Both the position numbers and the translations under genes were made by a program. This document shows, piece after piece, positions 23,887 through 32,914 of a stretch of 54,115 nt of DNA. The stretch covers positions 1 to 54,115 of the forward strand of contig JAGXLO010000006.1 of assembly GCA_018334695.1 (NCBI GenBank), written 5' to 3'. The stretch is from Candidatus Cloacimonadota bacterium (GTDB lineage Bacteria > Cloacimonadota > Cloacimonadia > JGIOTU-2). Within the stretch, counting starts at the first letter, position 1. Every line of letters begins with the position of its first letter. The notes beneath the pieces are model-generated. The model saw only the letters and a list, made by a program, of their open reading frames with translations. It made no database searches and had not been told where the DNA came from.

Positions 23887-24963
23887 TTAATAATCCTTGG
23901 GAACTTCTTCTCCGGATAGAGCTCTTACACCTGCTTCTGCAAGCGCTTCCATTTCTCCTTCACCTGGGAAGATATGAATAGGTGCAATAAAACTGGTACG
24001 ATCTTTTATCCAGCGGGTAAGATATTTATCATATGCCAGACCGCCGGTAAGGAATATGGCATCAACATCGCCTTTAAGAACTGTAGAGCATAAACCTATC
24101 TCCTTAGAAATTTGATAAGCCAGGGCACGGAGTATTTTTTCATATTTTTCATTGCCATTATCAATTTCTTTTTCTATCTCAATACCACTATCAGTGCCGA
24201 GATATCCCATCAAACCACTTTTTTTAACCAGTTTCTTTTCTAATTCAGCTTTTGTATATTCGCCTGAATAACATAAGTTTATTATACCGCTAAGAGGCAG
24301 AGCACCTGCTCTTTGGGGAGAGAATGGTCCCATACCCAAAAGTGCATTATTCACATCCACAACTTTACCATCACGCATAGCTGCTACGCTAATACCACCA
24401 CCCATATGACAGGCAATAAGGTTAGATTCGCTAAGCGGTTTTCCGATTTTGGCAGCAGTCTTCCTGGCGATGGATTTTATGTTAAGAGCATGGAGAAGGC
24501 TTTGCCTTTCAATTTCCGGAACACCTGAAATTCTAGCGATATCATCCATTTCATCGACTGTTACAGGATCCGCAATATAGGCAGGTATATTTGAATCATT
24601 GCCAATAGCGTCTGCAATAAAAGCACCTAAATTAGATGCATGGGTTCTTCCCCACAATGATTTGTCTTTTAGATCTTTAAACATTTTATCATTAACTTTA
24701 TAAATTCCGCTGGCTAAAGGTCGCACAAGACCGCCTCTACCTACCACTGCATCCAGACTATTAACAGATATATCATTTTCGATTAAAGCTTCTTCTACAA
24801 TATTCTTACGAAAATCTAACTGGTCCATTAATTCATTAAATTGTGCCAATTCTTTTGAGTCATGCCGAAGTGTTTTTGACAAAACCTCTTTGTCGTTATC
24901 AAAAACTGCTATTTTAGTAGAAGTCGAGCCAGGATTAATAGACAGAACTCTATAAGTTTCCAT
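23887..24963 (-). CDS. buk: Butyrate kinase
   Basis: The 358-residue ASKHA-family kinase has the N-terminal phosphate loop SINPGSTSTKIAVF (8-21), GRGGLVRPL near 95, LIACHMGGGISVAA near 182, and AIFLTGGLAYDKYL near 305. It converts butyryl-phosphate and ADP to butyrate and ATP, or acts on branched acyl-phosphates. The length and motifs fit Buk rather than acetate kinase, which is longer. No phosphotransbutyrylase gene (ptb) is adjacent, which is unusual. It is the first gene of the long glycan operon, 6 bp ahead of the ABC exporter. Confidence 0.9.
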   Translation of the reverse strand: METYRVLSINPGSTSTKIAVFDNDKEVLSKTLRHDSKELAQFNELMDQLDFRKNIVEEALIENDISVNSLDAVVGRGGLVRPLASGIYKVNDKMFKDLKDKSLWGRTHASNLGAFIADAIGNDSNIPAYIADPVTVDEMDDIARISGVPEIERQSLLHALNIKSIARKTAAKIGKPLSESNLIACHMGGGISVAAMRDGKVVDVNNALLGMGPFSPQRAGALPLSGIINLCYSGEYTKAELEKKLVKKSGLMGYLGTDSGIEIEKEIDNGNEKYEKILRALAYQISKEIGLCSTVLKGDVDAIFLTGGLAYDKYLTRWIKDRTSFIAPIHIFPGEGEMEALAEAGVRALSGEEVPKDY

Positions 24964-24988
24964 TTATTCTCCATATTTTTTTGTCAAT

Positions 24989-25015
24989 ATCATATAAGCT
25001 ATAATAATAGGTCAA
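24989..25015 (-). promoter_or_regulatory. Candidate promoter of the buk-glycan operon
   Basis: On the minus strand TTGACC (25015-25010) is followed 15 bp later by TATGAT (24994-24989), 25 bp before the ATG. The spacing is short. The position just below the terminator at 25023-25051 supports a new transcript starting here. Confidence 0.35.
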
Positions 25016-25022
25016 CAAAAAA

Positions 25023-25051
25023 AGCCCTGTAATACATAAGACTACAGGGCT
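25023..25051 (-). terminator. Intrinsic terminator of the porin-like genes
   Basis: A perfect 9-bp stem, AGCCCTGTA / TACAGGGCT, with an 11-base loop is followed on the minus strand by a run of seven T. It starts 18 bp after the stop of the 25070-26053 gene. It is the clearest terminator in the window and separates the porin-like pair from the buk operon. Confidence 0.85.
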
Positions 25052-25069
25052 CAAAATTATTTATCTTTT

Positions 25070-26053
25070 TTAAAATACCAACCCAAACTCAAAGCTGAGT
25101 GCATTTGAGACATTCAGATTGTGTTTGGTTAAAACGTTTGGATCTTCTTTATCCACTGTATCATAATTATATTCAACTTTCATAAATATATTATCATGTG
25201 GTTCCATGTTCATGCCAACTATGATATTGGATTCTTTAGCTGATTCCTGAGTAGCAAAGTCATCTTTAGAAAAATAACCAACATATGGTTTAGTTTTCTT
25301 AAAGAACGGAAGCATAAATCCTTTTTCATAAGAGGCAATTAGAAAATAATTAAGATCATTTGTACTAACATCAGTATCATCCAAATTATATAGTTGAGCA
25401 TTAAATTTAAACATGTCTTTCGGCTGCCATATAACATCTACACTATAATCTTCGTATTCAACATCATCCCAATTAAAACTTCCTAAGTCTGTCCAATCTC
25501 TAGCTCTATAGGAAGCTCCAATTTGAAAGTCACCTATATCAACTTGAGCTCTTGCACCAATAGTAGAAGGTTGATCTGAACCATTTTGACCAGGGTCAGA
25601 CCAATATAGGTTAAAATGATATCTAGAACAATATTTACCTTCGAGATTCAGCATCCAGGAAGAATCAAAAGTTGGTGGTTGGAAAATACTTATATTTTGG
25701 GAGGCGTAAGGGGTAGTATTTCCAAAAGGATAATATACTTTACCAACCTGCATATTTAGAATAAACCATTCATATCTTTGCAAAGGGGAAAAATATGTAG
25801 TGAGAACATTGAATTTAACCCAGGCTTCATCAATATTTAGTTTAGGAGGATTAGCGGTAAGTTCAGTGATATTGAGTGCTGTAGCAAATTCTTTATAAGA
25901 CCAATCTAGATATATATCGCGTAAATGCCAATACCTTTCTGACCCTGAACCTTTAGCGATTCTTTTACTAGAAAAGTAGGAACTGAATTCACTTGCAAAA
26001 AGAACTGAGGATAATAGCAGGAGAGACAAAGTAATCAGTAATATTTTTTTCAT
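25070..26053 (-). CDS. Outer-membrane porin-like beta-barrel, paralogue A
   Basis: The 327-residue protein has a signal peptide (1-20, MKKILLITLSLLLLSSVLFA) and alternating aromatic/polar strands. It ends in the aromatic ALSFEFGLVF, the C-terminal signal for outer-membrane insertion. It shares motifs with the next gene: YFSSKR-AKGSGS-RYW, FGNTT, IGASYRARDW, IASYEKGFMLPFF and PYVGYFSKDD. This marks a tandem duplication. Layout is reminiscent of phosphate-selective or general porins, but I cannot assign a substrate. It lies 46 bp downstream of its paralogue and ends in a strong terminator. Confidence 0.7.
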   Translation of the reverse strand: MKKILLITLSLLLLSSVLFASEFSSYFSSKRIAKGSGSERYWHLRDIYLDWSYKEFATALNITELTANPPKLNIDEAWVKFNVLTTYFSPLQRYEWFILNMQVGKVYYPFGNTTPYASQNISIFQPPTFDSSWMLNLEGKYCSRYHFNLYWSDPGQNGSDQPSTIGARAQVDIGDFQIGASYRARDWTDLGSFNWDDVEYEDYSVDVIWQPKDMFKFNAQLYNLDDTDVSTNDLNYFLIASYEKGFMLPFFKKTKPYVGYFSKDDFATQESAKESNIIVGMNMEPHDNIFMKVEYNYDTVDKEDPNVLTKHNLNVSNALSFEFGLVF

Positions 26054-26099
26054 GATATTCTCCTTAAATTAAAAAGATTTTACATTATCGATTAGCATT

Positions 26100-27101
26100 T
26101 TAGAATTCATAACCAACGGAAACAGTGAAGGCGTCAGAAAGTTTCTCATTAAATGTTTGGGGATCGTCTATTTCAATTGAATCATGATTATATTCCATTT
26201 TAATAAAAGCATTCTCCAGGGGAGTGGTATGAAGTCCAGCCACCATGTTGTATTCTTTTGCAGCATCACCATTTTCATCTCTTTTGGAAAAATAACCAGC
26301 ATAAGGTACTGTTTTATGGAAAAATGGTAACATAAATCCTTTTTCATAAGATGCTATCACAAAATAATTCATATCAGGTGTATTAACATCCGTATCATCA
26401 AGCATGTACATTTGAGCATTTAGTTTAAACATATCCTGTATATTCCATATTGCATAAACACCAAAGTCTTCGTGTTCTAAATCGTCCCAGCCAAAATCAT
26501 CTATATCTGCCCAAGCTCTTGCCCTATAGGATACACCAGCTTCAATCATATCTGTGTTATATGTAAACTTAAGGCCTGCATCAGAGGGCCAGTCATTACC
26601 TTGCCAGTCTGCAGTACCGCCATCGGCCCAGTATATATCAAAAGTGAAAGCACTAAAAGTCTTGGATGCCATAACCTGCCAGGAATTACCGAATAATTGT
26701 GGTTGATAAATGGTAGTATTTCCAAAAGCTCTACTGGAAACGCAGTTAAAATCATAAACCTTTTTACCAAAATACATATCCATAAAATCGAAGGGACGCA
26801 ATTTCACATATGCTTCTTTTATCAACATAGGATTGCTGCCGGTAAGAGGTGATATCTCTAAATCAATACTATAATAATCACTTTTCCAGCCCAATCTAGC
26901 TGTTTTAATTTGCCAGAAACGCTGTGATTTGCTTCCTTTTTCTTTTCTTTTACTGGAATAGTAAAAAGACATCTCACTATAATTTGGTATTAAATCTTCT
27001 CTAATAGTTACGACCTCTTCCTCTTCTTCTGTCATATATTCTCCATGAGCAAAATTAACAAGTAAGAGTAGAGAAATAAACACTAAAGCAATCTTTTTCA
27101 T
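26100..27101 (-). CDS. Outer-membrane porin-like beta-barrel, paralogue B
   Basis: The 333-residue protein has a signal peptide (1-20, MKKIALVFISLLLLVNFAHG), then an acidic linker (TEEEEEVVTIRED), then a beta-barrel ending AFTVSVGYEF with a terminal Phe. Shared motifs with the downstream paralogue include KGSKSQRFW, AFGNTT, GVSYRARAW, DDFGWDDLEHEDF and VIASYEKGFMLPFF. The acidic stretch is absent from the paralogue. The gene has a good ribosome-binding site (AAAGGAGAT) and a TTGACA 84 bp upstream. Function probably passive uptake or surface structure; substrate unknown. Confidence 0.7.
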   Translation of the reverse strand: MKKIALVFISLLLLVNFAHGEYMTEEEEEVVTIREDLIPNYSEMSFYYSSKRKEKGSKSQRFWQIKTARLGWKSDYYSIDLEISPLTGSNPMLIKEAYVKLRPFDFMDMYFGKKVYDFNCVSSRAFGNTTIYQPQLFGNSWQVMASKTFSAFTFDIYWADGGTADWQGNDWPSDAGLKFTYNTDMIEAGVSYRARAWADIDDFGWDDLEHEDFGVYAIWNIQDMFKLNAQMYMLDDTDVNTPDMNYFVIASYEKGFMLPFFHKTVPYAGYFSKRDENGDAAKEYNMVAGLHTTPLENAFIKMEYNHDSIEIDDPQTFNEKLSDAFTVSVGYEF

Positions 27102-27179
27102 TTTTGTATCTCCTTTCTTTTATTCATTTGAATAATTACTACACATAATCCTAATTATTTTTTCATTAATGTAAATAAT

Positions 27180-27185
27180 TGTCAA
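27180..27185 (-). promoter_or_regulatory. TTGACA, candidate -35 element for the porin-like pair
   Basis: An exact TTGACA lies 84 bp upstream of the ATG at 27101, in the 104-bp gap after the PorV-family gene. The -10 is not obvious. Confidence 0.35.
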
Positions 27186-27205
27186 CTTTTTTTAATATTA
27201 ACATA

Positions 27206-28195
27206 TCATAATTTTATTGAGGGATAATTTATTCCTAAAGAAATTCTATGAGTATTGTTGATTTCAGGTTGACTATAAAAACCATAATTTAAGATATAAT
27301 TACCATAAAACAGTTCAATGCCAGCTGTAAATTTATCTCTATCAATACCCGTAAATAAGCTAACATACTTTGCTAACTCAATATTCATTCCAGCGTGTAA
27401 ATCTGCACTTAAATTTCCATAATGTATCTGTGCAGCTTTATCTCTATCTTCAAAGAAAAAATCGGTTTGTAAAGAAAATGTAGCATCTCGTTTTATAACA
27501 GGAAAAACAAAGTCTATAGCTGCACCTGCTAAAACATTTGGATTTACTACGTCCGAATCACTATCTTTCCACCAGATTCTTGTGCCGAATATATCACGAA
27601 TATTAATTCCTGCCTTTATATTAGATCTTAATTGTGCAAACAAACCAGCGTCAAGCCCCAATCCGGTTGCCGAAATATCTCCTGCTTTTTTGTATATAAA
27701 CTTTGATGTTAATCCCCAGAAAATTTCTTCGTTGAATTTAGATGAAAACGAAACATACGTAGTGTAATCAGAATAATTTTCACTGGACTCTATTATGGGA
27801 GGGTTATTTGAAGAAAGAGAATCATCTGGATTTTCCAGTTCCGTGAAATAAATATCCCCTACACCAATTCTGGTAACCATAAAACCAAGTGTAGAGCTTT
27901 CTTGCATAGGATATGAAAGGGCAAGAGCATCATACTTTAAAACTCCTGAATATTGCTCGCTATGCATCAAATTTACATCTATGGAATTACTATTCTGAAC
28001 AAGACCTGCTGCATTCCAATAAACAGCAGACGGATCATCAGCCACAGCAACAAAAGAATTGCCCATACTCATTGCTCTTACTCCAACTCCAAGGTTTAGA
28101 GATTCACCGGAATATTTATCTGCATGAAGAAGTACCTGGAGAAATAATAAGACCATTAATAAATATAATATTTTTCTCATAATTATATAACTCAA
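27206..28195 (-). CDS. PorV/PorQ-family outer-membrane protein
   Basis: This 329-residue barrel has a signal peptide (from Met6, MRKILYLLMVLLFLQVLLHA). The family signature is LNLGVGVRAMSMGNSFVAVADDPSAVYWNAAGL, which starts near residue 31. The signature is shared with PorV and PorQ of the type IX secretion system and with FadL-like proteins. In T9SS, PorV carries cargo from the translocon to the PorU sortase. A second family member at 40055 lies next to the PorU-like gene and is the better PorV candidate, so this one may be PorQ-like or serve another surface role. Met6 is the more likely start. Confidence 0.78.
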   Translation of the reverse strand: MSYIIMRKILYLLMVLLFLQVLLHADKYSGESLNLGVGVRAMSMGNSFVAVADDPSAVYWNAAGLVQNSNSIDVNLMHSEQYSGVLKYDALALSYPMQESSTLGFMVTRIGVGDIYFTELENPDDSLSSNNPPIIESSENYSDYTTYVSFSSKFNEEIFWGLTSKFIYKKAGDISATGLGLDAGLFAQLRSNIKAGINIRDIFGTRIWWKDSDSDVVNPNVLAGAAIDFVFPVIKRDATFSLQTDFFFEDRDKAAQIHYGNLSADLHAGMNIELAKYVSLFTGIDRDKFTAGIELFYGNYILNYGFYSQPEINNTHRISLGINYPSIKL

Positions 28196-28304
28196 ATTTA
28201 TAATTTAATAATGTTGATTTATTTTCACAATATTTTCAAGTCAATCTTTTTGTAAAAAAAGCGTTTTTTGTTATATCTAAAAAACTAAAAACTCTGATGT
28301 TAAA

Positions 28305-30479
28305 TTAACATTTTTCTACAAAATCAGATAAAATCTTCTTTAATTGTCCACCTTTAAACGAAATAGTTAATTTGGTAATTTCACCTTCATTTCTAACCGA
28401 TAAAATTTTACCAGTACCAAATTTTTTATGTTTTACTCTCTGGCCTATTTTAAACTCAGAATGGTTTGTATTCCATTCATACCGCGATTTAGTGTAATTA
28501 TTATTAACTTTTCTTTTTCTACCAGTCGGGGTGTAATCAATTTTTTTTATATAATTTTCCGGAATTTCTTCAATAAAAGTAGAAGGTAGATTGGGCAAAT
28601 TCTTATCATAAAACCTTCTGGAATCTGTGTAGGTCATGAATAGCTTTGTCATGGTTCTGGTCATTGCGACATATAGTAATCGTCTTTCTTCTTCTATCTG
28701 CGCAGGATCTTCCAGACTATTTCTATGAGGTATTAAACCATTTTCCAGACCTACAATAAAGACATATTCAAACTCCAGACCCTTGGCATTATGCATTGTC
28801 ATAAGGGAAACAGCTTCTTCATCCTCATCTACATTATCAATATCAGTTAATAGCGAAATTTCCTGTAAGAATTGCGTCAAATTTGGCTCTTCGCCGAATT
28901 CTTCATAAAAGGTTTCTGTAAATTCCTGTGTGGATGCTATGAGTTCATTAATATTTTCCGCTCGAGTTTCTCCTTTTACCAACTCACGTTCTTTATAATA
29001 ATCTATAATCTCTATTTCCGAGATCAATTCCTTCATCAATTCACTCAGTGGAACCTCAGCAGCCATTTTGGCAAATTTACTTATTAATTCATAAAATTGC
29101 GAAAGATTCTTAAGCATCCTGTTACTCATTTTTTTAGAATCCCTGATATTCTTTAGAGCCTGAAATAGGGAGATACTGTTTTTAGAGGCAAAATCCAGCA
29201 ATTTTGCAACAGTTGTTTTACCAATACCCCTTTTGGGTGTATTTATTATTCTCAGCAAACTTTCATTATCTTTAGGGTTTACAAGAACCTGAAGGTATGC
29301 CAAGACGTCTTTTATCTCTTTGCGTTGATAAAAATTTACTCCACCAATAATGCGGTAATTAATATCATCATGGATAAATTGAGTCTCAAAAACTCTTGAT
29401 TGTGCATTTGTACGATAAAAAACTGCAATATTACTATAATTGGAATTTGCTTGCGAAATGATTTCCTTCACTTTTTCACTTACTAACGCAGCTTCATATT
29501 TCTCATTCTGTAATTGATAAAGCTCTATCTTATCACCAGAAGATTTTTTGGACCAAAGTTCTTTTTTGTGACGATTACGGTTGTTAGATATCAATTCGTT
29601 AGCTGCAGACAGTACATTTTTGGGAGAACGATAATTCTGTGTCATGCGAATAATTTTGGTATCTGCATAGTCATCTTCAAAGTTAAGAATATTTCTAATA
29701 TCTGCACCTCTCCAGCCATAAATAGATTGATCGTCATCGCCTACTACACAAATATTTTTATGCGAATCAGCCAAAAGTTTTGCAAACCGATATTGGGCAA
29801 AATTAGTATCTTGATATTCATCAATCATGATGTAATGAAATTTTTTCTGGTACTTTTTTAGAATTACCGAATTCTCTTGAAAAAGTTGAACAGTATACAT
29901 AAGCAAATCATCGAAATCGGCACCGTTATTTTTTATCAAATATTGCTGATATTCTTTATAAATTTCCTTAACAATTTTGGCTGGATAGGAATCACCACTT
30001 TCAAAATCTTTATAAGATATTAAATTGTTTTTGTGATTTGATATAATATTTAAAACCTTTTTAGGCGGAAAATTTTTTTTATCATAATCTAATTTTTTGA
30101 TCACTTTTTTTATTATTGATTTTTGGTCATTTTGATCAAATATAGTGAAATTTTTGGATACAGGTAAGTTTGTACTCTCGGAGCGAAGTATTCTTACGCA
30201 CATGGAGTGAAAAGTGCCTACCCAAAGATTTCTTGTATAAATCCCAAAATCATTCTCTAGGCGTTCTCTCATTTCTCCTGCGGCTTTATTAGTAAATGTA
30301 ACTGCTAGGATTTTCTTGGGGCTAACTCTTTTTTCTTTTATAAGATAAGCAATGCGGTGAACTATACTTCTGGTTTTTCCGCTACCAGCACCTGCCAAAA
30401 CAAGAACAGGCCCCTCGGTGGTTTTTACGGTCTCCACCTGTTTGGGATTTAAATTTTGTAGAATTTTATTAGCTGACAT
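28305..30479 (-). CDS. pcrA: ATP-dependent DNA helicase, PcrA/UvrD family
   Basis: The 724-residue superfamily 1A helicase contains NPKQVETVKT, Walker A AGAGSGKTRSI (about 30), Walker B IDEYQDTN (about 220), VVGDDDQSIYGWRGAD (about 245), and QNYRSPKNVL. VSLMTMHNAKGLEFEYVF (near 565) and RRLLYVAMTR (near 602) follow. A C-terminal Tudor-like tail (VKHKKFGTGKILSV) binds RNA polymerase in PcrA. It unwinds DNA 3' to 5' in repair and removes RecA. Length is typical. It follows an envelope lipoprotein gene by 3 bp, an unexpected but apparently cotranscribed neighbour. Confidence 0.93.
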   Translation of the reverse strand: MSANKILQNLNPKQVETVKTTEGPVLVLAGAGSGKTRSIVHRIAYLIKEKRVSPKKILAVTFTNKAAGEMRERLENDFGIYTRNLWVGTFHSMCVRILRSESTNLPVSKNFTIFDQNDQKSIIKKVIKKLDYDKKNFPPKKVLNIISNHKNNLISYKDFESGDSYPAKIVKEIYKEYQQYLIKNNGADFDDLLMYTVQLFQENSVILKKYQKKFHYIMIDEYQDTNFAQYRFAKLLADSHKNICVVGDDDQSIYGWRGADIRNILNFEDDYADTKIIRMTQNYRSPKNVLSAANELISNNRNRHKKELWSKKSSGDKIELYQLQNEKYEAALVSEKVKEIISQANSNYSNIAVFYRTNAQSRVFETQFIHDDINYRIIGGVNFYQRKEIKDVLAYLQVLVNPKDNESLLRIINTPKRGIGKTTVAKLLDFASKNSISLFQALKNIRDSKKMSNRMLKNLSQFYELISKFAKMAAEVPLSELMKELISEIEIIDYYKERELVKGETRAENINELIASTQEFTETFYEEFGEEPNLTQFLQEISLLTDIDNVDEDEEAVSLMTMHNAKGLEFEYVFIVGLENGLIPHRNSLEDPAQIEEERRLLYVAMTRTMTKLFMTYTDSRRFYDKNLPNLPSTFIEEIPENYIKKIDYTPTGRKRKVNNNYTKSRYEWNTNHSEFKIGQRVKHKKFGTGKILSVRNEGEITKLTISFKGGQLKKILSDFVEKC

Positions 30480-30482
30480 CTA

Positions 30483-30899
30483 TTAATTCTGAAAAGTAAC
30501 TGCTTTTGAACTGTACCCCACTAAAGTATCATTCGGAGGATAAACCAGATATGAAGAAACCCTAAAAACCAGATAATTTCTTTCAACATAGAATTCTTCT
30601 ACATCTATAATTGTATTATCGGCTCCTACATTATTATCTATAAGATCAAATTTTGTATTCCACGATCTAGCTCCCCAAACAAAATAACCATCGGCATATA
30701 TTGTAGTATCTTGATCATGATAATATGGTTTGATCCACGTTAATTTAAAATTATTAAAATAGACCCACAATGAATCTACACGAGGGGGAGTATATATATC
30801 CGGATTAACTTCCGGATCCAAGGGATTAGTGCGATCCAAAGAACATGATAAAACAATTATTAATAAAATTACAAAAATGGCAATGTATAATTTCTTCAT
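30483..30899 (-). CDS. Small lipoprotein, fibronectin-III-like
   Basis: The 138-residue protein has a lipoprotein signal (MKKLYIAIFVILLIIVLSC, lipobox ending at Cys19), then SLDRTNPLDPEVNPDIYTPP. The NPLDP motif right after the lipidated Cys recurs in surface lipoproteins of FCB-group bacteria. The remainder (PPRVDSLWVYFNNFKLTWI...) reads like one fibronectin type III beta-sandwich. It should be anchored in the outer membrane. Part of a tight run with the 30901 and 31511 genes; no enzymatic motif seen. Confidence 0.7.
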   Translation of the reverse strand: MKKLYIAIFVILLIIVLSCSLDRTNPLDPEVNPDIYTPPRVDSLWVYFNNFKLTWIKPYYHDQDTTIYADGYFVWGARSWNTKFDLIDNNVGADNTIIDVEEFYVERNYLVFRVSSYLVYPPNDTLVGYSSKAVTFQN

Positions 30900-30900
30900 T

Positions 30901-31518
30901 TTAAAACCTGATATTTAATTTAAAAGGCTTAACTTCCAAAGTAGCACCTTTATACTCCAGACTTAAGTCATTCCAGAGTGCATCATTATAGTCACTGGTT
31001 GCACGAAAGCTATCCAAAACACCATATCCCCAGATAAAAATCATAACTGCTAAAAGCGCTTGATAGTTTTGGTATGCTGTATTAGCATCCGTGTAATATT
31101 GACTAATGTCCTGTACATTATTAGCATTCTTATATCTAGAATAATAATCAGAAGATTTATCATAGAAATATATCGCACTAGCAACCGTAAAAATCTCCAG
31201 TCCCACTAAAATTTCACCTCTGGTGTGCTCATCTGCAGAAATATGACCCCAGCCAGGCACAATTAACGATTTTAAAAAATTTACTGTTTTCGATTGTTTT
31301 TCTTCCTCATAAATACTTAATACACGAAGTTTATGTTCAAGTTTTTTTCTGGCTTCTTTCCACTCTTCTACATTATTCCAATCATATTTATTTGGTATAG
31401 GTAGAATAGATAGCTCTGAAATTTGATTCTCGGCTGCTTTTTCATCAGCCAAAACCGGAGCTGCAATAAGGCAAAAGCTGAGCAAAAAATACAAACCTTT
31501 TTTGACAACCTTAATCAT
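30901..31518 (-). CDS. DUF5683-like envelope protein
   Basis: The 205-residue protein has a signal peptide (1-24). The core LIVPGWGHISADEHTRGEIL (about 90-110) precedes a hydrophobic segment, VGLEIFTVASAIYFY. A second hydrophobic segment, ALLAVMIFIWGYGVLDSFRA (about 155-175), follows. The P-G-W/L-G-x2-x-A-x4-R-G pattern with two membrane helices matches DUF5683 proteins. The function is unknown. It overlaps the TPR lipoprotein gene by 8 bp and lies 1 bp ahead of the small lipoprotein gene. Confidence 0.6.
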   Translation of the reverse strand: MIKVVKKGLYFLLSFCLIAAPVLADEKAAENQISELSILPIPNKYDWNNVEEWKEARKKLEHKLRVLSIYEEEKQSKTVNFLKSLIVPGWGHISADEHTRGEILVGLEIFTVASAIYFYDKSSDYYSRYKNANNVQDISQYYTDANTAYQNYQALLAVMIFIWGYGVLDSFRATSDYNDALWNDLSLEYKGATLEVKPFKLNIRF

Positions 31519-32911
31519 TTTTCATTAACTCCTCGGTTACATTATTCAAAGGAATAACTTTTTGAGTTTCCAGTTTAACAAGCCAGAAAAACAAAAAGTT
31601 TTCCTGGGGAGTAAAAATTGAATATCTTACTTCATAATTATTTCTGGAAGGAGACCTCATAATTTGCCACGGAGTTATGCGAACATCTGAACTTGAATAA
31701 CTAAGTTGGACTCTTCTTGCAATTTTATTAATTTTTTTTACTAATTCTCCATTATTATAATTATTTATAATTTCCTTCGCAAACTGATGTGGTTGATTTT
31801 CCATCTTTACCCACAATTTTGCTTTTTCAATTTTAGTTGCGATTATACTGGAATTATCCAGAGAATAAGCCGCTTGATATTTTGATAAAGCCTGTTTATA
31901 TTCTCTGTCGCTAAATAATTGGTCGCCCTGTGCAATGAGTTCTTTTGCTTTTTCTATGTTTTCTCTAATTTGTTCTGCCTGAGCAATTTTATCCTCAGCC
32001 TTTTGATAACCCTTAATTACATTAAATGTCGCTCTATATTTTTCCAGAGCTCCCTCAATATCTCGATTCTTTAATAGTTGATCTCCTGTAGCGATATATT
32101 GATCACAAATTTGTCTGAGTTTGGTGTCAACCTGATTTTCTACTTCAGAGTCATACTCGAGTACGGTTTTAAATTTTTGAGACGCTTTTACTAGTTTGCC
32201 TGCCTGCAATAAATTTTCTCCCCATGAGAAATAAACATCTCCAATCAAATCTTTTATCGGCTTTTTATAATCAGCAGGATATTTAAGATATATCAATAGT
32301 TTTTCTATCGGTTCGCTATACTTGTCATTTCTCCATGTTGTTTTTACATTTTCCAAAAAATCGGGCATGTATTTATTCACGATTTTTTTTGATTTCAGAT
32401 ATGATTCTGAATCGGGAAACCTTTTTGCTAGAATTACATAATTTTCATAAGATTCCGAGGGTTTATTAAAATTTTCATATTGTATTTTCAATTTAGTATA
32501 AAGCACTTGTGGCATTAAATTAGATTCTTTTAGATGCTGCACAATGAAATCCAGATAAATTATGCTTTTCTCAAATTGATTTTCTTGTAAATTATGGTTT
32601 GCAAGTTCATAATAGCAATCATCCAATAATGAATCAGCTTGTTCAGAATTAGCTAGGTAAAAATAATCTGCAGCAATTTTAAAGTTACCCTTGTTTAATT
32701 CCTGTTTACCTAAAGCATAAAGAGAATGTGAACGATAAAGTTTTGATTTTAAGACTAATGGGTACTTTTTACTTGAATTTATGAACTTATCAAAATTTTC
32801 TATAGCTTCTTGATAGTCTTCATCTTGAAAATCCTTTCTGGCTCTTTGGAAACCAATATTGGTACAACCCACAACAACAACCGTGATAAAAATCAAAATA
32901 AATTTCTTCAT
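31511..32911 (-). CDS. TPR-repeat lipoprotein
   Basis: The 466-residue protein has a short lipoprotein signal (MKKFILIFITVVVVGC, lipid on Cys16) and several TPR-like units. DFQDEDYQEAIENFDKFI is near 27; IATGDQLLKNRDIEGALEKY near 272 and IAQGDQLFSDREYKQALSKY near 322 are close repeats of each other. It resembles outer-membrane assembly or scaffolding lipoproteins such as BamD, but lacks a clear specific match. The C-terminal 80 residues (VRITPWQIMRSPSRNNYEVR) form a beta-rich domain I do not recognise. It lies 3 bp after the WecA-like gene. Confidence 0.7.
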   Translation of the reverse strand: MKKFILIFITVVVVGCTNIGFQRARKDFQDEDYQEAIENFDKFINSSKKYPLVLKSKLYRSHSLYALGKQELNKGNFKIAADYFYLANSEQADSLLDDCYYELANHNLQENQFEKSIIYLDFIVQHLKESNLMPQVLYTKLKIQYENFNKPSESYENYVILAKRFPDSESYLKSKKIVNKYMPDFLENVKTTWRNDKYSEPIEKLLIYLKYPADYKKPIKDLIGDVYFSWGENLLQAGKLVKASQKFKTVLEYDSEVENQVDTKLRQICDQYIATGDQLLKNRDIEGALEKYRATFNVIKGYQKAEDKIAQAEQIRENIEKAKELIAQGDQLFSDREYKQALSKYQAAYSLDNSSIIATKIEKAKLWVKMENQPHQFAKEIINNYNNGELVKKINKIARRVQLSYSSSDVRITPWQIMRSPSRNNYEVRYSIFTPQENFLFFWLVKLETQKVIPLNNVTEELMKND

Positions 32912-32914
32912 CGC

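Noticed and set aside
24982..24987. TTGACA upstream of buk
   Set aside because: It lies only 24 bp from the start codon, leaving no room for a -10 and leader; probably chance, unlike the other sites.
28297..28311. ATGTTAA-A-TTAACAT palindrome at the end of pcrA
   Set aside because: Only a one-base loop and purely A-T pairs except one on each arm; not a convincing terminator.
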